Positions 1 through 13,278 of a DNA stretch of 64,000 nucleotides are shown in pieces. Every line of letters begins with the position of its first letter. Position 1 is the stretch's first letter. The stretch comes from Cyclaneusma minus. Taxonomy: Eukaryota > Ascomycota > Leotiomycetes > Marthamycetales > Marthamycetaceae. The translations under genes were made by a program, and so were the position numbers. The stretch covers positions 124,001 to 188,000 of the forward strand of contig JAKZHN010000026.1 in NCBI GenBank assembly GCA_037179335.1. Reading direction: 5' to 3'. Under the pieces are notes generated by a model. It saw only the letters and a program-made list of their open reading frames with translations, did not search any database and was not told the DNA's origin.

Positions 1-809
1 TATTAATATAGTCATTTATTTTATTTAAATTTTATTTCAAGCCTTATATTGTAAACTCGTTTTTATTAATATTAATTATTTATTTTTAATAATAAAACCT
101 TATTTTTTTTTAATTTATAAATACTTTTTTTAAAAAGTATATTACTATTATTAATACTGTAAATCTAATATTTATAAATAATAATATAAATAATAATAAT
201 AAACTAAAAATGCTAAAATAAAAAGAGTTTTATTTAAATATTGCCAATAATAATGAAGCTTTCTTTGCTATTTATTATTGCTAATATTTTAATATTTTAA
301 ATAAGATTTTTTTTATATTTTTTATTTTAGGTTTTATAAAGTTTTTAATTATTTTAAATTAAAGAATTTGGTATTATTTTTTAAGAATAATTATATTCTA
401 ATTTATAACTATATTAAGGCTGTTTATAAAATTAATTATCGCTATTTTTATTCTTTCTTTTACTAGTATTGCCAAAACAATAAAAAAGCCAAAAAATTAA
501 AATCCGATAAAAAGGCCAGATTTTTTAAAAACAAGCCAAAATCCTTTAGCAATAAAGAAATTAGCGGTATAGCCGCTAATACTAAAAATATATATTTAAA
601 TTTAAATCCAATACCAAATCCAAGCTTTCCGAGTTTAAAATCGACTTTAAAATAAAATATGCTTGATTATTAAAAAAGCTCTTTAATAAGGTCTTTTATA
701 CCCTTTAAACCTTCAATATTAGCACCTTTATATATATATTTGATAACCGATTTTTTTTTAAATTATTAAACTATTTAATTATTGCCAACCTATTAAAATT
801 AGTAAAAGA

Positions 810-1085
810 GTGATTTATGCCATTTATAAAAAAATAGTAAACATTACATATATAAATAAATCGTTTTTATTATTAAATAATACTCTTTTTATATCCAATT
901 TTAAATTAAATCTTGTTTTAAAATACAAATTATATATATTAAGTTTCGAGGCTTTTTTTAATAAAAATAAAATAAAATATAAAAACTCGAATAAAGATAC
1001 TATTATTAAAGCTTTTGTAATTAAAGGTCTTTATTTTATTTCTTATATAAATCCTATTAATAAGAAAAAAGACTTTTATTATTAA
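810..1085 (+). pseudogene. Copia gag/protease-to-integrase relic
   Basis: This is the longest open stretch (91 codons) in the copia relic. Residues around the segment FISNFKLNLVLKYKLYILSF resemble the region after the aspartic protease and before the integrase of copia polyproteins, where hydrophobic LxxVLxxPxxxxNL-type sequence is common. The match is weak and rests partly on its position upstream of clear integrase and reverse transcriptase remnants. No catalytic protease motif survives that I can see. Confidence 0.4.
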
Positions 1086-1739
1086 TAATAATATTGAAAT
1101 AACTAACATTTTATTACTCTCTTATTTTTTAAAGCTATTAAAACATTTTTAAAGATATAAATTATCTAAGTATAAAATAAAAAGCTAAAAGCTATAATAT
1201 TAACGCTTTTATTATATAGAATTGAAAATCGTTGGCAACTTTTATAAAATTACTATTTTAGCCAAGTCCATTAAGGTTTCTTAAAACAAAGACTTCTATA
1301 AAATTTATATTACCACTAAATTTAAGAATATATTTTCAAAAGAGCTTAATCCCTATTATTAAGTCTTTTTTAATTTAATTTAATTTAATATTTATAAACC
1401 AATACTAATAGCGTCCTTATAAAAGAATCTATATTTTTTATATTTTTTTAATAGTTTTATATATAAGGTTTGGATTTTTTCAATCCTAATAAAAAATGCC
1501 GCTATTCTAGTATTTAAGAAATGGATTTTTGAAATCAAATTCTAAAATAGCCATAAAATATAAGCTGCTAGGACTAATAACGCTCCCGAGTTTTTTAAAA
1601 TTATTAAAAAATAGAGTAATAATAAAGATATTAAATATTAATATATAATTCCCGTCTCTTTATATTAGAATAAAGCTATTAAAAAAGGAATTTAAACAGC
1701 TAAAGCCAATTTTTATATACTATTTAAAAATTCTTAATT

Positions 1740-1950
1740 ATTATTTAAGTTTTGGAATAAGGTAGTTAAATATAATATATATATATATAACCGGTATTTT
1801 ATAGGTCTAATAATTAATAGCTATAAAAACTTTTTAAAAAAAGCTTGGACTAATATTATACTATCAATCGATTATATTAGGGTATTTAAAGCTAAATATT
1901 ATATTTATATTAATCTAAAAAACCTTTTAAAAAACACTATTATAATAAGC
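1740..1950 (+). pseudogene. Copia integrase C-terminal relic
   Basis: In frame with stops, the translation contains RVFKAKYYIYINLKN preceded by KKAWTNIILSIDYI. This corresponds to the copia integrase segment of the form TPFE...KPSLSHLRVFGCKAYVxIKN. The Cys of GCKAY has become Lys-Tyr-type residues, as C-to-T mutation would produce. It marks the end of the integrase core, in the expected place about 1 kb before reverse transcriptase. Confidence 0.65.
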
Positions 1951-2939
1951 TAATTAATATTAAAAGCGTTTATATCTTTATAAATTACTTTAAACCCATA
2001 ATTAAGCAATTTAAAATATATTCTTTAAAATATAAAAAAACTATTTAGACTAGTCGTTTATAAGTAATAGAAATAATGCTTAAAGGAATTATTAATTTAC
2101 AAATTTAAAACACTTTTAAAATATAAGGTATATTAAATAACTATTTCGACCAAAACCCTATTAACCGTTTTACAGGTTTTAAAAACACCAAAAAGCGGTT
2201 TATTAAAAACGCTAATAATGATTAAATTTTTACCATTCTATCTATTAAAAAAACTATATTGCCTTTTATTATTATTTTAACCGTCTTAATTTTTAAAGAG
2301 CCAATTAATATAATATAAGGCTTTAATTATAACATATTAAAAATACTATAATATAGCCTATAAGATAGTATATCCGGTATAATACAAAATATACCAATAT
2401 TTATAGACTCTAGTCTCTAATTCAAGCTTTCTAAAATCAATATCTCTGGAACCAGCTACCAATACTATTTCTTTTCCAAAAAGAAAGAAGCCAAATGGAA
2501 AGACTAAGAGACTTTATATAAAAGCCGTTTTAAAAATAAAGATTCTAATATTTACTCCTATTAATAATTATATTAAGATCGATAATAATAGTATATTTAA
2601 CTTATCCGCCACCAAAATAACCAAATCTCTTAAATTAAGCTTTTTATTAAATAGTTATCCTTATTTTATAAGAGCTATAAAGCGCTAATATAAGGATAAT
2701 AATACCAATTTAAATAAGAAAGGATTAAAAAAACATCTATAGTATATTATTATAGCTATATTGGTATAAGCTAATTATAATAATAAGGATTTAAAAAATC
2801 TGGTCGACTTTTTTATAAAGAAGTGCTTTTTAATAATAGAGATTTATAATATCAAAATCCTACAAATATATAAAAAAGCTATAAATAACCTAGTTTATAA
2901 TTAATATTAAAAGACAGTTACAATTAAAAAGGTTACTTT

Positions 2940-3640
2940 ATTTTTAAATAATGGAATTTAATAAATAATTAAATACCTATTCGGAATAAACTTAGTCTTT
3001 ATTAAATAAATATATACAATTAAGATAATTATAAATAAAAAGATTAAGTATTTTAAAGCTAGATTTATTATTTATAACTTTAGTCAAATATTTAATAAAG
3101 ATTATATTAAAACATTTATCCCCATTATTTATATAAACTCTCTTTAATTGTTTTTATTCTTTATTGTTTAAAAGGATTTTAAATACTGATAATTTAATAT
3201 TAAAAATGCCTTTATAAAAGCCAAAATACTATTTAAAATCTTTTTAAATCCTTTTAAAGGCGTTATTATCCTAAAAAAAGGATTTTTTAAATCTTGAAAA
3301 GTCTTTATAGACTAAAACAGGTTATAAAGAACTGGAATATTTTAATAAAATCTAAATTAAAAAAATAAGACTTTATTTAAAACTTAGCCAATTTATATAT
3401 TTATTCGTATTTTAAATATAGGATCAAGCTTTTAATATATATTAATAATATAATCGCAGTCTATAAAAACAGGACCCAGCTTTTTTAGTTTTATTTTAAG
3501 TTCTTTAATCGCTTTAATATTAAAAATCTGAAAGAGATTTTTAAAATCCTTAATATAAGAGTAATAAAAGACTGGAAAGCTAAGGCCCTTTATATTAACC
3601 AAAAGCAATATTTATAAACCGTATTAAACCGATTCGGGAT
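2940..3640 (+). pseudogene. Copia reverse transcriptase relic
   Basis: Translation with stops gives KYFKARFIIYNFSQIFNKDY followed by IKTFIPIIYINSL, FNIKNAFIKAKI and IFLNPFKGVIILKKG. These line up with the copia RT signatures YKARLVxxGFxQ, GxDYxxTFAPV, DIKNAFLxG and PxG(F/V)xxxxG. The aspartates and glutamines needed for catalysis are partly replaced and stops are frequent, so it is inactive. RT follows the integrase, which is the copia and not the gypsy order. Confidence 0.85.
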
Positions 3641-3679
3641 TACTAATATTATAGCTTATTTTAAAAAAAATCTTATAGC

Positions 3680-4420
3680 CGATTATAATGCCTTTTAATC
3701 TTTCTCTTTTAATAATATTTAAATTAATATTAAAAAATACCAAAAGATAGTAAATAGTCTTATATTCGCTATAATGTTTATTATATTAAATATAGTCTTT
3801 ATTTTAAAATAACTAGCTTAATATATAGCTAACCTATTAAAATACTATAATAAGGTATTTAAAAATCTAATAAGATATTTTAATACTATTATAAGCTATA
3901 AAATATATTATAAACCTAAAAAAAACTCTAAAATCATTATTTATTTTAATTTTAACTAAACTAATAATAAAACCAACCGGGTTAATATTTTCAAAAATAT
4001 GGCTATATTTTATAATAGACCAATCTTATAAACTAATAAGAAACAGAAATCTGTGACTACTTTGTTTATCAAATCCAAATATATAGCCTTTTTATTTTAT
4101 ACTAAATAAGGTTAATATTTAGTTTCAATTTTTTAAGATCTTGGCTATCTATAATATATTGGACGGAATTTAAATAATGTCTATATATTTAAAAACAATA
4201 TTAAATTGCTATACTTAGTTAAAAACCCCGAAATTTAAAAGAAATCAAAATATATAAACATTTCCTATTATTTTATTAGGGATTTAAAAAAGAATAAAAA
4301 GCTTACTATCGAGTATATATTAATAAATAAAATAATGGTTAATAAGTTAACTAATCCGTTATAAAAGATTAAATTTAAGGCATTTATGAAGACATTAGGA
4401 ATAGTTATATAAATTTATAA
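3680..4420 (+). pseudogene. Copia RNase H relic and polyprotein C-terminus
   Basis: The first part reads YQKIVNSLIFAIMFI, then IANLLKYYNKVFKNLIRYFN. This is the copia YxxxVGSLMYA and LxRYLxGT region. The last part, at about 4195-4415, reads NPEIxKKSKYINISYYFIRD, then IEYI and NPLxKIKFKAFMKTLGIV. That matches the C-terminal copia signature NPxxHxRTKHIDIxYHFIRE, LADxxTKPL, FxxxLG. The conserved His of NPxxHxR is lost. The reading ends at about 4415, just before the LTR-like sequence. Confidence 0.85.
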
Positions 4421-4439
4421 AACAGCTTTTATAAAAGAG

Positions 4440-4640
4440 TGTTAAGGAATAGATATAATAGCTATTATAAAGGTGGTTATATAATACTCTATTTAACTAG
4501 AAAGGGATTAATATCTTTTATATTAAATATCTTTAGTATTAAAAACGCCCTTAATTTTGAACCTTAAGCAGTTAATACAACGTTCTATTTCACCCTTATA
4601 ACCAGCGTTCTATATCAGGTCATACCAGACTAAACGCCCT
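4440..4640 (+). repeat. Probable copia 3' LTR start
   Basis: Immediately after the polyprotein end there is a purine run AAAAGAG followed by TGTTAAGGAATAG at 4440. A polypurine tract followed by TG is the usual junction of internal region and 3' LTR. Many fungal and plant copia LTRs begin TGTTA. The right end was not located, so the end given is approximate. The partner 5' LTR is not in the window. Confidence 0.55.
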
Positions 4641-5310
4641 TCTATTTAATAATAAGGATTTTTTTAAACTTTAAAAGCTTTATAATTAGTTTTTTAATAT
4701 TATTTTTTAGCAAATTAATATAATTGCAAAAAACAAAATGCATGTTCTGTTTTTTTGCCTATATTTAAAAAACCTTTAATTTGTTTTAAATTAATACCGC
4801 TATTTTGGTCCAAAACAATTTATTTATTTTAGCGCTAATTTAGCGCAATAAAAAAGCGCTTAAGCAAAATATTTGGATATATGTATATTTTATATAGGCT
4901 TTAGTATTTTATATTATTTATTTTAATAAAAGTCCGGATTTTATTATTGCTATATTCCGGTTTTATTAAAAGATTTAAAAGCTTATTAAGGTTTATATTT
5001 CAAAAAAAAAAAAAAAAATTGCAATTTATATATATATATTGCGACTATAAAAAAACCTTATTATTATTTTCAATTGATAAATTTTTAATATTTTAATTTA
5101 TACGCATTATTAAATTGCGGCCGCGGTAAAAACGGCAAAATCTAAAATTATTAAAAGCAGCAATAGCGGTGCTAGCCGCTAGCTTGGCCAACGAAAGAAT
5201 TTTAATAACGCTATTATTATTTATTATTTTTGGAATTAAAGGATTTGTATAAGCAATGCTTATTTATAGCGCTATAAATGCTTTATTTACGGCGGTAAAT
5301 ATATTGCAAA
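4641..5310. other. AT-rich spacer between copia and gypsy relics
   Basis: No coding similarity was recognised. It contains a poly-A run near 5005 and short TA-rich stretches, and it retains somewhat more C and G near 5110-5310 than its surroundings. It is the flanking DNA into which Gypsy-1 inserted. Confidence 0.5.
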
Positions 5311-5315
5311 ATCCT
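5311..5315. repeat. Target-site duplication of Gypsy-1, left copy
   Basis: ATCCT lies directly before the LTR start TGTTACACGGGG. The same five bases follow the far LTR at 24776-24780. Five base pairs is the usual duplication size for gypsy integrases. Confidence 0.9.
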
Positions 5316-5541
5316 TGTTACACGGGGCCGAGGAGGGCGCTTTGCGGACACTTTATAAGGCATATGCGCTAGAGGTGCGTAAAAAATAAGCGTTGCTTAT
5401 TAAAAAAGCTAAATAAAACTTTTAGCGTATAATATTTAAACGCTGCTATTTTTATTTAAAAAAGGCAATAGCTATTTTTTATAATTAAAAAGTATATATA
5501 ATATATTTGTATTTGCTAATATATTTTTAATTATTATAATA
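5316..5541 (+). repeat. Gypsy-1 5' LTR
   Basis: The LTR begins TGTTACACGGGGCCGAGG and ends at about 5541 in a sequence matching ATTGTGATA of the other copies, with the terminal CA mutated to TA. It aligns along its length with the LTRs at 13049-13278, 20593-20817 and 24554-24775. The first 40 bases are the least mutated part and show the ancestral GC-rich start. A conserved internal stretch around 5440-5480, containing GCTGCTATTTTTATTTAAA, is shared by all four copies. Confidence 0.9.
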
Positions 5542-5689
5542 AAATAGCCGCTTTTATTTTAAAAAATAATAATTTAATAAAATAATAATTATTAAATTAA
5601 ATAATTGCGAATTTAATGCCAATTATAATATATTAAATTTTATTAAAAGATTTAAAAACCAGTTTTTTCTAATTTTAAAATAGTTTAAT

Positions 5690-6500
5690 TTTAATAATAT
5701 TATTAACGCGATTTTTGCGCTAAATCAAAAAGCTATATTGAACAATAGCAAAGGTAATAATATATTTATTAATAATATTGCTGCTAATAATACCAATGGA
5801 AATATTATTAATATTGGCGATTAAAGGCAAATTAATGACTTTTTTATTCAAAATTAGAAATTATTCAATAGCCTTTTTTAATTAAATAGCCAATTTATTA
5901 ATATAAATTAATTTATTAATGCAAATTAGCTTATTAATGCCATGTAGCTTAGGCAAATTTAAAATTAAAGCGTTTTAATTAAAAATATAATTATATTGCA
6001 TAAAAGCAAAGCTAATTATACGCCTATTTTTAATTTAATTCAAAGCTAAGCCAATTTAAATTCCAATAATTTAAAAGCCGTTTAGTAGATTATTTAAAAG
6101 CTTGAAGCTAAAAAAAGAATTGCGAAATTGCAAGCCAAAATTGCGATTTTTATTTGCAAATATAGCCCGTTTAATTTAAATTTTAATAATAAACAATTAG
6201 CTATTAAATTTTTATATATATTTAAAAAATTCTATATATTAAATACTAAGCTATATTATATATTATATATATATATATATTATAAATAGTTTAATTATTT
6301 GCAAACCTTTTTTAAAAAATAATAATATAATTTATATTTATTATATTTTAATTGCATTGAAAACACGTATATATATTATATAGCAATATTATTAAATAAA
6401 TTATAAGTTGAATTTTTTTTATAAAAAAATTATAAAACTTAATATTAAATGCAATAAATGCAAAGCAATAGCGTATATTATATATAATAAACCAATTTGC
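5690..6500 (+). pseudogene. Gypsy-1 gag-like relic
   Basis: This stretch is collinear with the minus-strand region about 19800-20560 of Gypsy-2. Both contain a segment equivalent to a Lys/Arg-rich helix near 6105-6160 and the same downstream blocks. Position straight after the 5' LTR points to gag. No zinc knuckle is legible. Stops and frame changes are frequent, so it cannot encode a protein. Confidence 0.6.
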
Positions 6501-6747
6501 TAAAAAAGCTTAAAAGAATTAAGGAATTTTATTGCAAAATAAAAATCTTGCTTTTTTATATAGAAAATATATTTTTTATATTTTTTAATAATTAATTTAT
6601 TTCTAAACTTTATAATAATATTAAATAGGATTTTATTCTTTGATAAAGCAATTAATTATAAATTAATATATAATATATATTTAATACGGCCGGGAATATT
6701 AAATGCAAAAATAGGTTTAATTTCCAATTTAAAGCCAAAAATATATT

Positions 6748-8746
<1,999 letters not shown>

Positions 8747-8762
8747 TAATGCAAATAGTTTA
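8747..8762. repeat. Target-site duplication of LINE A, right copy
   Basis: Identical to 6748-6763. Gypsy-1 homology to Gypsy-2 resumes at once after it, at the sequence beginning AAAAAGCATTATAA. Confidence 0.9.
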
Positions 8763-10059
8763 AAAAAGCATTATAATAATTATAATAAATTATAAAATTT
8801 ATATAAAATTTTAAATAATAATGCAGCAATTTAATATTAGCCTAATTATAAAAGCAAAAAAAAGGTTATTATTAAAATAAAGGCCAATAATATAATTAAA
8901 ATTAATGCCGGCTTTTTTTATATTTTAATTATAATGCTAATAATTATGGTTTATTTAATTGTATTTATAAAAACAAATGCCAAAAGCTTAAATATAAAAT
9001 TTGCGAATACAAATAATCCGGTAATAGAGTATATATTTTAAAAGGTAATAATTTTAGCAGCTATAAAAAAAGGGCTAATTATATAGAAATAGCTTTAATT
9101 GTGGCTAAAATTATAGTAATTATAATTAAAATAAATATAATTAATTTTTTTATAAAAACTGTAAATAAAATTCCTAATTTCGTAAAGTATAAATATAAAT
9201 ATAATAATTAGGAAAAAAAGAATTGCTAATAATTATTTAATTTAATAATTGTTTTATAGGGTAGAAATATATAATAATCGATTTTTTAATTGCGATTAAT
9301 ATTTAGAATATAATTTCCGCTTTTGTTTTTATTGATAATAAATTAAATAGGAATTTTTTATTATTAATATTTATAAATTTGTTTTTTTAATGAAAATAAA
9401 ATAAAAATTAAATAATGCTATAAATTTTGTATTAAAATTTCTAATAATAAAAATAATATAAAAGATTGAAGCGTTAAAATATATAAAATATTTGCGTATT
9501 TATATAATTTGCTTTTAAATATATTTTAATTTAAATAAATAGGCAATAAATATTATAATTAGGCTAAGGCCAGCTTTATTTATAAATACTAAATTAAATA
9601 TAAAATCATTGCTTAAAATAAACTGGATAAATTAAAAAAACTAGGTATAATAATTTATATTTTAAATATAGTAAATAAGGAATTATTATATATAGAATAT
9701 TTTATATCCAAAAGCTAGAAATATAATATCAAATTATATAAAATAGTATTTAGCGAGATAAATAGGAAATTGTTTTTTATAAAAAATATTGCAAATTTAA
9801 ATCAGAATTTTATTATATATATATTAAATAAAGCATTAGAATTTTGGTAAAATAAAATTGGATTTTAATATGCTTTTAAGGCTATAAATCATGAAGCATT
9901 AAAAATACCCGTGGAAAACGTGCGGCAAAATTAAAATTAAGGCTAAAATAAAGAATTAAAATGCAAAAACTTAAAAAAACTAAGCTATTTCGATAATATT
10001 TTTAATTCAATAAAAGCTGGTATATTATTTGTATATTTTAATTAGGATTATATTATAAA
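8763..10059 (+). pseudogene. Gypsy-1 pol upstream region (protease expected)
   Basis: Collinear with Gypsy-2 minus strand about 18100-19540. In a gypsy element the stretch between gag and reverse transcriptase carries the aspartic protease, but no DSG/DTG motif is recognisable here after mutation. The assignment rests on position and on conservation between the two copies. Confidence 0.5.
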
Positions 10060-10433
10060 AATCAAAATGAATTTATTTTACCAATTTATTTATAAATTAT
10101 TTAAAAAGCAATTAATTATATTAAAGAAATATTTTAATAATGCGCTAATAAAGGGCTGAATTCTAAGGTTAAAAGCCTAATGAAAGCTTTTATATTATTT
10201 CTATTTTTAAAAAATAGGGATTTATGCCTATATATTAATTATAGGGGATTAAATAATATTATTATTAAAAATTACTGCTTATTGTTTTTAATTAATATAT
10301 TTCTAATTAAATTAAAAAAAGCCACAATTTTTATTAAATTGGATTTTAAAAATATATATTATAGGATTTATATATAAAAGGAAAATAAATAAAAAATAGT
10401 ATTTTATATAAAATATAGCTATTTTAAATATTT
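10060..10433 (+). pseudogene. Gypsy-1 reverse transcriptase, N-terminal part
   Basis: An open stretch at 10180-10377 reads LCLYINYRGLNNIIIKNY, then FLINIFLIKL, KATIFIKLDFKNIYYRI. This matches the gypsy RT consensus LRxCVDYRxLNxxTxKNxYPLPxI and LxxAxxFTKLDLxxAYHxIRI. Mutations convert Cys-Val-Asp-Tyr to Leu-Tyr-Ile-Asn-Tyr and Ala-Tyr-His to Ile-Tyr-Tyr. The frame runs on with stops to KYLIILF, the remnant of FEYLVMPFG, and is then cut by LINE B at 10447. Confidence 0.88.
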
Positions 10434-10446
10434 AATAATATTATTT
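10434..10446. repeat. 13-bp target-site duplication of LINE B, left copy
   Basis: AATAATATTATTT is repeated at 12227-12239. The reverse transcriptase frame of Gypsy-1 continues across the two copies when the DNA between them is removed. Confidence 0.85.
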
Positions 10447-12226
10447 CATTTATATATACCAGATTAAATCGCGTTTTTAAAAGCAATATTTTTTAAATCC
10501 ATTTTAATTAATTCTTTTTATTTTTGGAAATCCGCCGGTGCTATTTAGAATATTTTTAAATTATTTTTAATAATAATAGGGGTTTTGAAAATAAGGGGAT
10601 TAATTGTTTTTGATATTTATATTACCAATATGCATTTTAAATATTATTAGCAAATATGCAATTTAGGCAATAATTATTAAAATATAAAAAACGCTTTTTT
10701 AAATAATTTCCAATAGTTTTTTAGCCTTTTTTGACTGTTATTGCTGCTGCTAATTTTTTTTAAAATTTAAATTTTTTGAATTTAAATTTTTTTCAATTTA
10801 ATTAATATATATTGGCAATTGGTATTTTTACCAGCGATAATTACCCTTATAAATATATGCATTAGCTAATTAAAAATTAGCCAAAAGCTAAATAATTATT
10901 AGTTTTGTTTTTCTTTTTTTTTTGCTATATATTTTTCCGCTGTTGCTAATAAATATTAATAATATATTAATTTATTTCGTTAGAAATCCGGATTTCGAAT
11001 ATACGCCAATTAATAATTAATATGCCATAAACCAAATTTCTTTTTTACGGGCTTTTTATTTTTTAATATATATATTTTAATTAATCCCGCTATATAGCTA
11101 GTATTTTTATATTTAAATATCTTTTTCCAGCCGCTTTTGCTTTATAATTAATATATAGCCGCTAAAGAATCGGATTTTAGCAATTAATAATTATTATTAT
11201 TTTCTTTTTCTTTTTGCAAATTTATATTATAAATTCCTGTTTTCTATTGGTATTTATTAAATAGCCAATATAATTTATATATATTATTTCTATTTATAGC
11301 GGTTTTTATATTTTAAAAATAATTATAATTAAACTCCAATTTTAATTTGCTGAAAATTTGCGGCATTAATATAATAAATTAATAGCCTTTTAAAAGCCAG
11401 TCGGTAATTCAAAAAAAATATTCAAATAGTAGCCAATTAATAATTTAAAATTTAACGGTAAATAAGCTATTTTATTTAAGCAAAAATTATTAATAGCTAA
11501 TAATAATCCGGAAATTATTTATTTATTAAAAAAACCTTTAATTGCTATAATAAAAACCAGCCAATAATTTAAAAAAGATAAATTAAAAACCGCATTAAAG
11601 ATATTAAAAAAAAAGCAAAAAAAAAACCGGGCTTTAATTGGGACCAGAAAAGGATTTTGCCAAATAAAAAGCTGGCTATAAAAATAATATTATAAAAATA
11701 ATATTATAAAAATAATATTATAAAAATAATATTATAAAAATAATATTATAAAAATAATATTATAAAAATAATATTATAAAAATAATATTATAAAAATAAT
11801 ATTATAAAAATATTATTATAAAAATATTATTATAAAAATATTATTATAAAAATATTATTATAAAAATATTATTATAAAAATATTATTATAAAAATATTAT
11901 TATAAAAATATAAATAATTTTGGCATTTGGATTTTTTTTAGCGAATCTTTAAATTAATAATTATAATATTGGTAATAGCAAAATTTAAAAGCATAGTATT
12001 ATTAAAATTTTATGGGCCTTTAATTTATTTACAATTAAAAGCTTTTACCGCTATTAATAATAAAAATCAGGGTAATTTTAGCCCAGAAAAAAAGAATCCA
12101 ATTCTTTTCCGGAAAAGGCCTGGCCGTTTTCTCCATGGTTTTTAGCCCTGCATAATTTATTACCTTAATTACCATCGCATGGCCTTAGTAGCTAAATAAC
12201 AATTAAAATTAATAAATAAATAAATG
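10447..12226 (+). mobile_element. LINE B: 5'-truncated non-LTR element
   Basis: The insertion is flanked by a 13-bp target duplication and ends in a short AAAT-repeat tail. Its 3' terminal 300 bp are the inverted relative of the LINE A end. Further similarity to LINE A extends inward, with interruptions (for example near 11000-11050 against 7840-7890). It contains a 14-bp tandem array at about 11688-11911. No protein domain could be read. A and B belong to the same family and inserted in opposite orientations into the same Gypsy-1 copy. Confidence 0.75.
11688..11911. repeat. 14-bp tandem array, two homogeneous sub-blocks
   Basis: About sixteen copies of a 14-bp unit are present. The first nine or so read AAAAATAATATTAT and the remaining seven or so AAAAATATTATTAT. 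Each sub-block is almost perfect. Such uniformity inside a decayed element suggests expansion by slippage or unequal exchange after mutation. Confidence 0.9.
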
Positions 12227-12239
12227 AATAATATTATTT
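12227..12239. repeat. Target-site duplication of LINE B, right copy
   Basis: Same 13 bases as 10434-10446; the Gypsy-1 reverse transcriptase resumes right after. Confidence 0.85.
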
Positions 12240-13043
12240 AAATTGGCGAATATATTAGCTATATTTTAAATTTATATAAATATTATTATAATAATTTATT
12301 TTAATAACATTGTGATTTATTTGGAAAATTTAAACAAATATAATAAATATATAAAAGCCGTATTTAAAAAATTAAAAAATTAATTCTTTTTATAAAAAAA
12401 ATCAAATGCAAATTTAGAGTGAATAAGGTTTTATTTTTAGGCTTTATAATAATAAAAAACAATATATATATAAAGTCGGAGAAAATACGCGCTATTTAAA
12501 AATAGTCTATATTAATTATATATATAAAATTGCAATTGTTTTTGAAATAACCTAATTTTTATAGGCAATTTATTTTGAAATGTAATAAAATTGTATTATT
12601 TATAATTAATTTGCTTATTAATAGCGTAAATAGCAAAACAAATTAAAATTAAATGGCTTTTAAAAGCGTAAAAGGCTTTTTAGCGTATTAAAAATATATT
12701 TGCAAATAAGCCAATATTGCAATATTTTAATTTTATAAAGTATTTGCGAATTATATGTAATGCTTTTAAATTTGCAATAGTAGGAATTTCAAAGCAATTT
12801 AAAAATTTAAATAATTTAATGCAATATTATTGGTATTTGATAGCTTTTTGGTTTTATAAGCTAATAAATACAAAATTAAAATATTAAATATATAATATTA
12901 AATTATCTGTAATTGTAAAATTCTTTTAATATTAAAGGTAATATATTAAAAGCGTATATTATAAAATTTAAATGCTTTTAAATTATTATAATTTGCGCTA
13001 TTTTATAAATGCAAAAAAATTTAATAAATTTTAAGCAAAATAG
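12240..13043 (+). pseudogene. Gypsy-1 reverse transcriptase C-terminus and RNase H
   Basis: Collinear with Gypsy-2 minus strand about 17050-17820. Broken translation contains KNYKYIKAVFKKL- and FLGFIIIKNNIYIKS-like segments. These correspond to the gypsy HVxxVLxxL and FLGxxISxxGIxxxxxK motifs after the YxDD active site. The homology is interrupted by the Gypsy-2 insertion and continues at 20823. Confidence 0.8.
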
Positions 13044-13048
13044 ATTAT
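13044..13048. repeat. Target-site duplication of Gypsy-2, left copy
   Basis: ATTAT directly before the element; the same five bases follow it at 20818-20822. Confidence 0.85.
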
Positions 13049-13278
13049 TATCACAATGGTCAAAGATAGATTGGCAGATGGTGGTATGTTATATATATAT
13101 ATTCCTTAGCTATAAAAAATAGCCGCTGCCTTTTTTAAATAAGAATGGCAATATTTAAATACTATATACTAGAAGCCTTGTTTAGCTTTTTTGATAAGTA
13201 ATGCTTATTTTTTATATACCTTTAGTATATATATTTTATAAGGTGTTTATAAAGCGCCCTTTTTAGCCTTATATAATA
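13049..13278 (-). repeat. Gypsy-2 3' LTR
   Basis: On the minus strand it starts TATTATATAAGGCTAAAAAG (ancestral TGTCACACGGGGCC) and ends ACCATTGTGATA. It is more mutated at its start than the 5' LTR of the same element but less so near its end. Confidence 0.88.

Larger units (their letters stand above)
1..4700 (+). mobile_element. Degenerate Ty1/copia retrotransposon, 3' part
   Basis: The domain order integrase, reverse transcriptase, RNase H followed by a probable 3' LTR is that of Ty1/copia (Pseudoviridae-type) elements. All frames are broken by stops and the ancestral frame shifts in places. The 5' LTR is not seen, so the element either starts before the window or its 5' end is too degraded. 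The 3' limit is uncertain: an LTR-like start lies at 4440, and no clear end or target duplication was found. Confidence is high for the class and low for the boundaries. Confidence 0.85.
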
